From Anabaena azotica FACHB-119 (lineage in GTDB: Bacteria; Cyanobacteriota; Cyanobacteriia; Cyanobacteriales; Nostocaceae): a stretch of DNA of 64,000 nt. The position numbers were made by a program, and so were the translations under genes. Of this stretch, positions 9,387-16,767 are shown in pieces (positions within the stretch are counted from its first letter, which is position 1; the number at the start of each line of letters is the position of its first letter). The notes beneath the pieces were generated by a model. It was not told the origin of the DNA. It did not search any database and worked only from the letters and a program-made list of their open reading frames with translations. The stretch is from positions 95,514 through 159,513 of the forward strand of contig NZ_JACJSG010000015.1 in the NCBI RefSeq assembly GCF_014697625.1, given 5' to 3'.

Positions 9387-11546
9387 ATGCTGAACATTCC
9401 TCAACTACTGGCAACTGAACTAGAACTCAAACCCTATCAGGTGCAAAACGCGCTGGAACTTTTGGCGGAAGGTGCAACTATTCCCTTCATTGCACGTTAC
9501 CGCAAAGAGCGCACTGGGGAGATGAATGAAGTACAGTTGCGTGATTTGGCTGATAGGTATACTTACTTAACAGAATTAGAAGAAAGAAAGGCGGTGATTT
9601 TAAAAGCGATCGCCGAACAAGATAAACTGACAGATGAACTAGAAGCAAAAATTGTCGCTTGTCTACAAAAAACTGAACTTGAGGATTTATACTTACCCTA
9701 TCGACCTAAGCGCCGCACTCGCGCAACTATTGCTAGAGAAAAAGGATTACAACCTCTGGCAGACTTAATCAAATCTTTAAATGGCAAAAATCCGCTGACT
9801 GCATCGTTAGAAGATGAAGCCGCAAAATATGTTTCGGAAACAAACGGAGTCAGCAGCGCCGATGAAGCACTTAAGGGTGCGGCGGATATTTTAGCAGAAG
9901 AAGTGGCAGAAAAAGCCGATTTGCGAGCATATATTCGCGATTATCTGTTAGAAGATGGGGTGTTTGTTTCCCGGATTAAAGATGATTATCCAGAAGGTAC
10001 AACAAAATTTGAAATGTACCGTAATTATCAAAATAAAGTTAAAAATATTGCCCCCCATAATTTGTTGGCTTTGTGTCGGGGTGAGACTGAGGGAATTTTA
10101 AGCTTTGATATTGCCTATGAAGAAGATTTGATTCTGTCTTATCTGGAATCTCAAGAAATTAAAACAAAAGTCCGAGTAATTCGAGATTTCTATCAGGCGA
10201 TGCTGAAAGATGCGTTTAACCGCTTGATGAAAAATTCCTTAATTAGTGAAGTCATTGCTGAGAAGAAAGCCTACGCGGATATTGAATCTATTAAGACATT
10301 TGAAATCAACTTGCGGGAGTTGCTACTATCTGCACCAGCCGGGATGAAACCGACTATGGCAATTGACCCTGGGTTTAGGACTGGTTGTAAAGTGGCAATT
10401 ATTGACCAGACTGGGAAATTTTTGGAGTATCAGGCAATATTTCCCCATCAAGCTGCTGAACAACGCACAAAAGCGGCGCAAACTGTCAAAAATTTGCTGG
10501 AGAAATATCAAGTAGAGTTAATTGCTATTGGTAACGGTACAGCCTCCCGCGAAACGGATGAGTTTGTTTCGCAAGTATTACAAGCAATAGACCGTAAACC
10601 TACCAAGGTGATGGTGAATGAGTCTGGTGCATCTATATATTCTGCTAGCAAAGTCGCACAAGAAGAGTTTCCTGATTTAGATTTGACGGTGCGGGGTGCG
10701 ATTAGTATAGGTCGGCGTTTGCAAGACCCATTAGCGGAACTGGTGAAGATTGATCCCAAGTCGATTGGTGTGGGACAATACCAACATGATGTTGATCAGA
10801 AGTTGCTGAAAAAGAAATTAGATGAGACTGTAGAAAGCTGTGTTAACTACGTTGGCGTAGATTTAAATACCGCCTCCAAAGAACTGTTAACTTTTGTTTC
10901 CGGGATTACCCCAGCAGTAGCTAATAATATTGTGGCTTACCGTAATCAGAATGGAGCCTTTAAAAATCGCCGCCAATTGTTGAAGGTTCCCAAATTGGGT
11001 CCGAAAGCTTTTGAACAAGCGGCTGGGTTTTTGCGTATTCGTGGCGGTGAGAACCCCTTGGATAATACAGCAGTGCATCCAGAAAGTTATGCCGTAGTGG
11101 AAGCGATCGCCTCTGACTTAAATGTACCCTTAAATCAGGTGACGCAGATAGCCGAAAAGCTCAAAAAAGCCAACTTGAAGAAATACGTCACCGATAGCGT
11201 TGGCGAACCGACATTGCGCGATATTCTCAGCGAGTTAGAAAAACCAGGGAGAGATCCCCGCGCTGAATTTAAGTACGCCACCTTTAAAGAAGGGATTAAA
11301 GAAATCACCGACTTACAAGAAGGGATGGAATTAGAAGGTATTATTACCAACGTTGCCAACTTTGGCGCATTCGTCGATATTGGCGTACATCAAGACGGTT
11401 TGGTGCATATCTCCCAACTGGCTGACAGATTTGTTGATGACCCCAAAAAGATTGTCAAAGTAGGACAAGTAGTCAAAGTCCGGGTGCTAGAAGTTAACGC
11501 CAAATTAAAGCGAATTAGTTTATCGATGAAAGCTGTTAAGCAGTAA
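9387..11546 (+). CDS. tex: Tex-family RNA-binding protein with S1 domain
   Basis: A 719-residue protein matching Tex from end to end. The N-terminal helical domain includes the characteristic ATIPFIARYRKERTGEMNEV. A YqgF/RNase H-like domain follows at ~325-450 (MAIDPGFRTGCKVAIID), then tandem HhH motifs at ~500-565 (VDLNTASKELLTFVSGI; LKVPKLGPKAFEQAAGFLRI). An S1 domain closes the protein at ~645-715 (GIITNVANFGAFVDIGVHQDG). Tex is a cytoplasmic nucleic-acid-binding protein implicated in transcription and RNA metabolism. ATG at 9387 gives the usual N-terminus. Monocistronic: a repeat and a spacer follow. Confidence 0.95.
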   Translation: MLNIPQLLATELELKPYQVQNALELLAEGATIPFIARYRKERTGEMNEVQLRDLADRYTYLTELEERKAVILKAIAEQDKLTDELEAKIVACLQKTELEDLYLPYRPKRRTRATIAREKGLQPLADLIKSLNGKNPLTASLEDEAAKYVSETNGVSSADEALKGAADILAEEVAEKADLRAYIRDYLLEDGVFVSRIKDDYPEGTTKFEMYRNYQNKVKNIAPHNLLALCRGETEGILSFDIAYEEDLILSYLESQEIKTKVRVIRDFYQAMLKDAFNRLMKNSLISEVIAEKKAYADIESIKTFEINLRELLLSAPAGMKPTMAIDPGFRTGCKVAIIDQTGKFLEYQAIFPHQAAEQRTKAAQTVKNLLEKYQVELIAIGNGTASRETDEFVSQVLQAIDRKPTKVMVNESGASIYSASKVAQEEFPDLDLTVRGAISIGRRLQDPLAELVKIDPKSIGVGQYQHDVDQKLLKKKLDETVESCVNYVGVDLNTASKELLTFVSGITPAVANNIVAYRNQNGAFKNRRQLLKVPKLGPKAFEQAAGFLRIRGGENPLDNTAVHPESYAVVEAIASDLNVPLNQVTQIAEKLKKANLKKYVTDSVGEPTLRDILSELEKPGRDPRAEFKYATFKEGIKEITDLQEGMELEGIITNVANFGAFVDIGVHQDGLVHISQLADRFVDDPKKIVKVGQVVKVRVLEVNAKLKRISLSMKAVKQ

Positions 11547-11550
11547 CAAA

Positions 11551-11682
11551 GTTCGTAGTGAGGGCTTTAGCCCTCATTAAAAATAAAATTATTTTGAGCA
11601 TTAAGTAGAACAGCGTCAATAGTTCCAGGTTTGTCGTGAGGAGTTTAGTGGTCAAGAAAAGGCTAAAGCCTTTACTACGAAC
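11551..11682. repeat. Palindromic repeat with gttcgtagt...actacgaac ends
   Basis: A 132-bp element just after the tex stop. Its ends gttcgtagtgagggctttag and ctaaagcctttactacgaac are imperfect inverted repeats, and the left end also folds on itself (agggctttagccct). It could act as a transcription end for tex. No second copy was seen in this window. Confidence 0.7.
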
Positions 11683-11704
11683 AAATTATATTGTATTCGT
11701 ATAG

Positions 11705-11833
11705 TATTTCCGCTCAATTTACCTAAATATTCCAGATGATAGACAAGCTATCTATCTTGTAAGAGATGCTGATATGTTGCCAATTCTTCAAGATAGTAAT
11801 AGCAGATTCAAACACCTTATCACTGAATTTTAG
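11705..11833 (+). pseudogene. Possible gene remnant, 42 open codons ending before the holin-like gene
   Basis: Frame +, between stops at 11702 and 11831, reads as protein-like sequence ending in YLVRDADMLPILQDSNSRF and then KHLITEF. No start codon with a ribosome site is obvious; the only ATG in frame is late (11774). It looks like the 3' tail of a lost gene, but 42 open codons can arise by chance and I do not recognise the sequence. Confidence 0.25.
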
Positions 11834-11841
11834 GTAAAAAA

Positions 11842-12252
11842 ATGTTGGGAACATTTTTAACAGTTTTAGCCACAGCACTCAGCCTACTAATTGTTGACAT
11901 AGTAGTACCTGGTGTTAATATTGCAAATTTTCCTGCTGCGTTAATTGCTGCTGTTGTAGTTGGTTTCCTCAATAGCTCACTTAGACCAGTTCTTTCCGCT
12001 TTATCATTACCCTTAAACCTTGTAACTTTTGGAGCATTTTCTCTAATTGTTAACGGTTTGTGTTTCACATTAGCAGCAGCTTTGGTTCCAGGTTTTAGCG
12101 CTCACGGTCTTCTCGCATTTATTTTGGGGCCAGTTGTTCTTTCCTTCGCTAGCACATTCATTAACAACTACTTTGTTGAGAAGAATGTTTTAAGCGGAAG
12201 CAATCAAAATCCTGCTGAATTACCTTCTCAAGGTGAATTAACCTCTAGATAA
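11842..12252 (+). CDS. Phage-holin-4-superfamily (PF04020-type) small membrane protein
   Basis: A 136-residue protein with four hydrophobic helices. It matches the bacterial 'phage holin family / YvlD-like' pattern: an N-terminal TVLATALSLLIVDIVVPGV, then a conserved VVVGFLNSSLRPVLSALSLPLNLVTFGAFSLIVN block, then a hydrophobic C-terminal helix. Despite the family name these are chromosomal inner-membrane proteins, not phage lysis genes, and no phage genes are nearby. Function is unknown. It precedes another small membrane protein gene by 73 bp, so the two may be cotranscribed. Confidence 0.85.
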   Translation: MLGTFLTVLATALSLLIVDIVVPGVNIANFPAALIAAVVVGFLNSSLRPVLSALSLPLNLVTFGAFSLIVNGLCFTLAAALVPGFSAHGLLAFILGPVVLSFASTFINNYFVEKNVLSGSNQNPAELPSQGELTSR

Positions 12253-12325
12253 TTCCTGGGATGGAGTTAGTCATCTGGATAATTCCAGACAATGTAAGTA
12301 ACTTTTGGAACGTAACAGAAATATC

Positions 12326-12517
12326 ATGAAATTACTTCGTCTTCTGCTTGGTTTGCTCGTACCACCTTTGGGTGTTTTCTTAACAGTCGGTGTTGGTCCT
12401 ACCTTGTTAATTAATGTCTTGTTAACAGTTTTAGGTTGGCTTCCTGGTAGTATTCATGCGGTTTGGGTCATTGCCAAACATGATGAACAATTTAATAGAG
12501 GTGGCGATATTTATTAG
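12326..12517 (+). CDS. YqaE/Pmp3-family small membrane protein
   Basis: A 63-residue protein starting at ATG 12326 (MKLLRLLLGLLVPPLGVFL). The frame extends upstream to a TTG at 12305, but those seven residues are polar and not family-like. The LLVPPLGVFLTVG helix and second helix LLINVLLTVLGWLPGSIHAVWVI fit the UPF0057/Pmp3 proteolipid family. These are two-helix membrane proteins linked to membrane potential and salt stress in other organisms. It is followed by a strong intrinsic terminator at 12552. Confidence 0.85.
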   Translation: MKLLRLLLGLLVPPLGVFLTVGVGPTLLINVLLTVLGWLPGSIHAVWVIAKHDEQFNRGGDIY

Positions 12518-12551
12518 AGTTTAAAGGTTGATGTCACTCTTTGGATTGGTT

Positions 12552-12583
12552 AAATAGGTGGGAATATTCCCGCCTATTTTTTT
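12552..12583 (+). terminator. Rho-independent terminator
   Basis: Arms aaataggtgggaa (12552-12564) and ttcccgcctattt (12567-12579) pair fully with one G-T wobble, and a T run continues to 12583. It lies 34 bp after the YqaE-like stop codon. Confidence 0.85.
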
Positions 12584-12652
12584 AGGGGATAGGTAACAGG
12601 TGACAGGTGATAGGGTAAAAACCTAAATATGCTGAGTAATTCCCACCATAAT

Positions 12653-12689
12653 AAATATCCCCAGCTTCTTGAAGAAGTTGGGGATATTT
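12653..12689. repeat. Near-perfect long hairpin
   Basis: Two 18-base arms, aaatatccccagcttctt and aagaagttggggatattt, are separated by a single G. They are perfectly complementary apart from one G-T. T residues follow on both strands, so it could terminate from either side, but it is not next to a gene end. It may be a repeat unit; no second copy was seen. Confidence 0.7.
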
Positions 12690-12723
12690 TTAAATATAGC
12701 CATCGCCAGATAAATTAGGACAT

Positions 12724-12896
12724 ATAGCAATAGCCAAGACAGTTAGGACATGAGAAATGAAAAAACTTAGACAGCAAAAGACTTTTAACTCTGTCACCTG
12801 TCACCTGTAACCTGTACCCTGCTATAAATTAATCACAAAAGCTGGATAATAAAAGGCTTTCAAGACTATTCCCTGTCCCCTGTCACCTGTCACCTA
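12724..12896. repeat. Interspersed repeat (atagccaagacagttaggacat family) plus STRR tracts
   Basis: Bases 12724-12828 match the 594-690 block closely: same opening atagccaagacagttaggac, same tttaactctgtcacctgtc, same ctgctataaa end. A further ctgtcacctgtcaccta tract runs up to the stop codon of the minus-strand gene at 12897. Together with the terminator and hairpin this fills the 379-bp gap after 12517. Confidence 0.75.
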
Positions 12897-13754
12897 CTAT
12901 TTGCGGGTAACTGTTTTATCTTGTTCTGAATGGTCTTTATCTTTGAATAAATCAGCAGTGGCTAGTAGTAATTCGCGGAGGGTTTGCTTAATTTGATGTT
13001 CTTTTCTCGCCAAAGATGTGCCAGCTTCACCAAGCTTATCATCGATTTGCGATCGCTTCTGTTCTACTTGTGTAGATAGGGCTTCCGCTTGTGGACGCGC
13101 CTGATCATACCAAGTTTTGGCTTGGTCAAGATAATTTTTCACCTCTTGGGAACGTCCGCCATAACGAGCTGCTAAATTAGCTCTAACAATTGACAATTGA
13201 GCTTGTAATTGGGCGTAACGCTTCCTTAAGAGTGAAGCTTCTTCACTATTCTTGATTGATTCAATAGCGGAGTCGATGGCGGTTTTTGTTCCATCAGTTT
13301 TTGCCTGATCAGTTTCGGCAATTTCCGCTAAGATTACATCAACTTCTTGCTGAATTTTTTCTTCTTCACCATCAATTTGTGCTTGCAGTCTTTGTAATTC
13401 TGTCTGATTTTTAACTATGGCTTCGTGTCTTTTTGTATTAACGCCTTCAATCGCTCCTTCAATTGATGCGGTGACTTCTTCTTTGATTTCTGTGCCTTTA
13501 TCTTGCAGATTTTCAATTACGGTAGAAACTGCATCTTTCACCAGGGAACGGATTTCAATTGAACCTTCTTTCAATTCAGAAGCTAATTGAGCAACTGCGT
13601 TTCTGACAATTTCCCGAATGTTTTCGCTTCTTAACTGTCCAGTTGTTTTTGCTTGTTGTAAGTCTGCTTGAATTCGCTGTTTGATATTATTAGCCATTTT
13701 CAACTCTGGTGATTTAGTTAATTTGGATAAAATTGCTGATAGTCTTCCATTCAC
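12897..13754 (-). CDS. Coiled-coil protein of unknown function
   Basis: A 285-residue, very charged, almost entirely helical protein. Amphipathic repeats run from about residue 60 to 250 (for example LKEGSIEIRSLVKDAVSTV; KNQTELQRLQAQIDGEEEKI), with no membrane segment, signal peptide or cysteine. The pattern resembles apolipoprotein-like or stress-associated helical proteins. I do not recognise a named family. The start is uncertain: ATG 13754 gives 285 residues, while ATG 13697 gives MANNIKQRIQ, a common kind of N-terminus, and 266 residues. It is divergent from the cytochrome gene. Confidence 0.7.
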   Translation of the reverse strand: MNGRLSAILSKLTKSPELKMANNIKQRIQADLQQAKTTGQLRSENIREIVRNAVAQLASELKEGSIEIRSLVKDAVSTVIENLQDKGTEIKEEVTASIEGAIEGVNTKRHEAIVKNQTELQRLQAQIDGEEEKIQQEVDVILAEIAETDQAKTDGTKTAIDSAIESIKNSEEASLLRKRYAQLQAQLSIVRANLAARYGGRSQEVKNYLDQAKTWYDQARPQAEALSTQVEQKRSQIDDKLGEAGTSLARKEHQIKQTLRELLLATADLFKDKDHSEQDKTVTRK

Positions 13755-13918
13755 ATTATGATTTAGCCTCTAATATTTGAGGTACTTCCTTGAGAGGTAA
13801 AAGTGATAAAGTCTAACTACAGATTGTGATGAAGAACTTGTACTCCTTCTATGGGATGATAAGTACATATCTATCTAATAGATTTTGCGGAAAGATAAAC
13901 TATTACTGGAGAAGCTAA

Positions 13919-14254
13919 GTGCAGAAATTACTCAAAATACTATTAGTAACTCTTTTATGTTTGATAAGTATTTCTACATCACCCGCAAGCGCAGCAGACA
14001 TAGCCAAGGGCGAACAAATCTTTACTGTTCACTGTGCTGGTTGTCATATCAACGGTGGGAACATCGTTAGGCGCGGGAAGAATTTGTACAAGAAGGCACT
14101 GAAAAAATATGGTATGGATTCTTTAGAGGCGGTTGAAGCGATCGTCACTAATGGTAAAAATAATATGTCAGCTTATAAAGACCGTCTCAGCACTCAAGAA
14201 ATTCAAGATGTGGCTGCTTATGTTTTAGAACAAGCAGAAAAAGGCTGGCGTTAA
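13919..14254 (+). CDS. petJ: Cytochrome c6 (soluble photosynthetic electron carrier)
   Basis: A 111-residue precursor starting at GTG 13919, with ggagaag seven bases upstream. A Sec signal peptide ends at SPASA|ADIAKG (residue 25/26). The mature ~86-residue protein has the haem motif C39-A-G-C42-H43 and a distal Met ligand in NNMSAYKDRL (M83), typical of cytochrome c6/c553. In the thylakoid lumen it carries electrons from cytochrome b6f to photosystem I or to oxidase, replacing plastocyanin. Nostoc-type genomes carry several petJ-like genes, so this could be a paralogue. The aldo/keto reductase gene follows 20 bp later. Confidence 0.88.
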   Translation: MQKLLKILLVTLLCLISISTSPASAADIAKGEQIFTVHCAGCHINGGNIVRRGKNLYKKALKKYGMDSLEAVEAIVTNGKNNMSAYKDRLSTQEIQDVAAYVLEQAEKGWR

Positions 14255-14274
14255 CAATTTAAAATTAAGAGAAA

Positions 14275-15291
14275 ATGGCACTACCAGAAGAAAGTCGCTT
14301 ACAATTTACCTCTGATTTAAACATTTGCCGGATATTAAAAGGAATGTGGCAAGTATCTGGCGCACATGGTAAGATTAATCAGAAAGCTGCTATCCAAACT
14401 ATGTTTCAATACGTGGATGCAGGCTTTACTACATGGGATTTAGCAGACCATTATGGCCCGGCGGAAGACTTTATTGGTGAGTTTCGTCGTCAGTTAGTTG
14501 CTAACCGTGGTGAAGCAGCTTTAGCTAATATTCAAGCATTCACAAAATGGGTTCCTCGTCCAGGGAAGATGACGAAGAAACTGGTTGAGGAGAATCTAGA
14601 TATCTCCCGGCGCAGAATGGATGTAGAATCATTAGATTTGATGCAGTTCCACTGGTGGGATTATCAGGATAAAAATTATTTAGATGCCCTGAAATATATG
14701 GCGGAACTGCAAAACGAGGGCAAAATTAAGCATTTGGCTTTGACTAATTTTGACACAGAACGTTTGCAAATTATTACCGAAGCGGGAATTAAAATTGTTT
14801 CTAATCAAGTGCAGTTTTCTGTGGTAGACCGCCGTCCAGAAGTAAGTATGATCCAGTTTTGTGAAAAACATGGCATCAAACTTTTCACTTATGGGACTAT
14901 TTGCGGTGGTTTATTATCAGAAAAATATTTAGGAAAACCAGAACCAAGGGGTTTTGATTTGGGTACGGCTAGTTTGCGTAAGTACAAAAATATGATTGAT
15001 GCTTGGGGAGGCTGGAGATTATTTCAAGAGTTACTTGCTACTCTCAAGCAAATCGCTGATAAGCATGGAGTTAGCATTGCTAATGTGGCAACTCGTTATA
15101 TTTTAGATAAGCCAACTGTTGGCGGTGTGATAGTTGGTGCAAGGTTGGGGGTGTCGGAACATATTGAAGATAACGCCAAGGTATTTAGTTTTAGTTTAGA
15201 TGCAGAAGATAGCAATGGCATCAACACTATCTCCAGTCAATCACGAGATTTATATCAAGTCATCGGTGATTGCGGTGATGAATATCGTTGA
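14275..15291 (+). CDS. Aldo/keto reductase
   Basis: A 338-residue TIM-barrel NAD(P)H oxidoreductase. Tetrad residues can be placed as Asp and Tyr in WDLADHYGPAEDF, Lys in AFTKWVPRPGK and His in LMQFHWWDYQD. The C-terminal cofactor-binding region contains KPTVGGVIVGARLGVSEHI, the usual 2'-phosphate-binding loop position. The enzyme would reduce carbonyl compounds in the cytoplasm; the substrate is unknown. It is only 20 bp downstream of petJ and probably cotranscribed with it. The family also has plant and cyanobacterial members acting on chloroplast carbonyls, which is compatible but not specific. Confidence 0.9.
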   Translation: MALPEESRLQFTSDLNICRILKGMWQVSGAHGKINQKAAIQTMFQYVDAGFTTWDLADHYGPAEDFIGEFRRQLVANRGEAALANIQAFTKWVPRPGKMTKKLVEENLDISRRRMDVESLDLMQFHWWDYQDKNYLDALKYMAELQNEGKIKHLALTNFDTERLQIITEAGIKIVSNQVQFSVVDRRPEVSMIQFCEKHGIKLFTYGTICGGLLSEKYLGKPEPRGFDLGTASLRKYKNMIDAWGGWRLFQELLATLKQIADKHGVSIANVATRYILDKPTVGGVIVGARLGVSEHIEDNAKVFSFSLDAEDSNGINTISSQSRDLYQVIGDCGDEYR

Positions 15292-15492
15292 TAATCGCGA
15301 TAAGTTCGCCTGGCGATCGCTATCATAACAAGGTTGAGGATCAACAATTCACAACAACATCCATCCTCTGTAACATCCTACATCAATGGTGCAATTTTAA
15401 CAGTGCATCATATCACGAATTATGAGTTATAAGTTATGAGTGTTATATCTAACTTTCAATACTCAATTTCTTACTTTTACCCCTACTGAATC

Positions 15493-16674
15493 GTGAAGCT
15501 ACGCAGCCTGATTCCATTTTTTGATGATTCTGTCTCCACCTGGGCTTTAGAAGCGCGGTTGTTGCGCTGGCTAACGTTCATTTGGTTATTTGTCGGTTTG
15601 ACAATTCTATTTTCAGCCTCCTATGTAGTAGCTGATGTCCGTCAAGGCGATGGTTTGTATTACTTCAAACGACAAATCCTTTGGGTTCTCGCCGCACTCA
15701 TCGGCTTTAATATCATTGTTAATCGACCCATACAAAAAATTCTTAGTATCTCTCACTGGCTACTAGGAATATTTTTAATATTAATTTTTGTTACCCTCAT
15801 CCCTGGTTTGGGTAAAAAAGCCTTTGACGCAGCCCGTTGGATAGCCCTTGGGCCTATCCCCATACAACCATCAGAACTAATTAAACCCTTTTTAGTGCTA
15901 CAAAGTGCCAGATTGTTTGGCAATTGGGAACGGTTGACTTGGCGAGTGCGTTTAACTTGGCTAGGGATTTTCGGTTTAGTAATTTTAGGCATTCTAGCCC
16001 AGCCTAACTTAAGTACAGCCGCACTTTGCGGTATGACTATCTGGTTAATTGCCCTAGCAGGAGGTATACCTTACCATTATTTAGCAGGAACGGCGATCGG
16101 TGGCTTCCTGTTAGGCTTACTGAGTATTAGCATCAAAGACTATCAACGCAGACGGGTATTATCATTCCTCAACCCTTGGGCAGACGCAACAGGAGATGGG
16201 TATCAATTGGTACAGAGTCTTTTGGCAGTGGGTTCTGGTAGAACTTGGGGAGCAGGATTTGGGATGTCACAGCAAAAGCTATTCTACCTACCAATTCAAG
16301 ACACCGACTTTATTTTCGCCGTGTTCGCTGAAGAATTTGGCTTTGTGGGCAGTATAGTCTTGCTGGTACTTTTAGCCTTATTTACTACCTTGGGACTAGT
16401 AATTGCACTTAAAGCTAAAAATTCTGTCCATCGGCTAGTAGCGATGGGAGTCACAATCATCATGGTAGGACAATCATTATTACATATTGCCGTAGCCACA
16501 GGCGCATTACCAACCACAGGCTTACCCTTACCCATGTTTAGTTACGGTGGTAACTCCATGATAGCCAGTTTAATAGGTGCAGCTTTACTAATTCGCGTAG
16601 CCAGAGAAAGTAGTGAAGCGGAAATCTTACCACTACGCAGACCGCATCAAAATCAACGTCCGCGTCGGTTATAG
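15493..16674 (+). CDS. ftsW: FtsW/RodA/SpoVE family peptidoglycan polymerase
   Basis: A 393-residue polytopic membrane protein with about ten hydrophobic segments and GTG start at 15493. SEDS family markers are ARWIALGPIPIQPSELIKPF near residues 114-133, the loop DATGDGYQLVQSLLAVGSGRTWGAGFGMS and LPLPMFSYGGNSMIASLIGAA near the C-terminus. SEDS proteins polymerise lipid II into glycan strands with a partner class B PBP. FtsW (division) and RodA (elongation) are hard to separate by eye. No ftsI or mreB gene is adjacent. I favour FtsW, at moderate confidence. Confidence 0.8.
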   Translation: MKLRSLIPFFDDSVSTWALEARLLRWLTFIWLFVGLTILFSASYVVADVRQGDGLYYFKRQILWVLAALIGFNIIVNRPIQKILSISHWLLGIFLILIFVTLIPGLGKKAFDAARWIALGPIPIQPSELIKPFLVLQSARLFGNWERLTWRVRLTWLGIFGLVILGILAQPNLSTAALCGMTIWLIALAGGIPYHYLAGTAIGGFLLGLLSISIKDYQRRRVLSFLNPWADATGDGYQLVQSLLAVGSGRTWGAGFGMSQQKLFYLPIQDTDFIFAVFAEEFGFVGSIVLLVLLALFTTLGLVIALKAKNSVHRLVAMGVTIIMVGQSLLHIAVATGALPTTGLPLPMFSYGGNSMIASLIGAALLIRVARESSEAEILPLRRPHQNQRPRRL

Positions 16675-16680
16675 AGGAAG

Positions 16681-16762
16681 TGGGTGTCAGTGAACAGTTA
16701 TCAGTGAACAGTGAACAATAAACATCACCTGATAACTGATAACTGATAACTGATAACTGATA
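16681..16762. repeat. STRR-type heptamer tracts (gataact and cagtgaa units)
   Basis: Tandem gataact units (ataactgataactgataact) at 16726-16760, preceded by cagtgaacagttatcagtga. They fill the convergent gap between the ftsW-like gene and the adenylate cyclase gene, and run almost to the cyclase stop codon. Confidence 0.85.
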
Positions 16763-16767
16763 AAGCC

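Noticed and set aside
11842..12252. Phage holin implying a prophage
   Set aside because: This membrane-protein family is chromosomal in many bacteria, and no other phage gene lies nearby.
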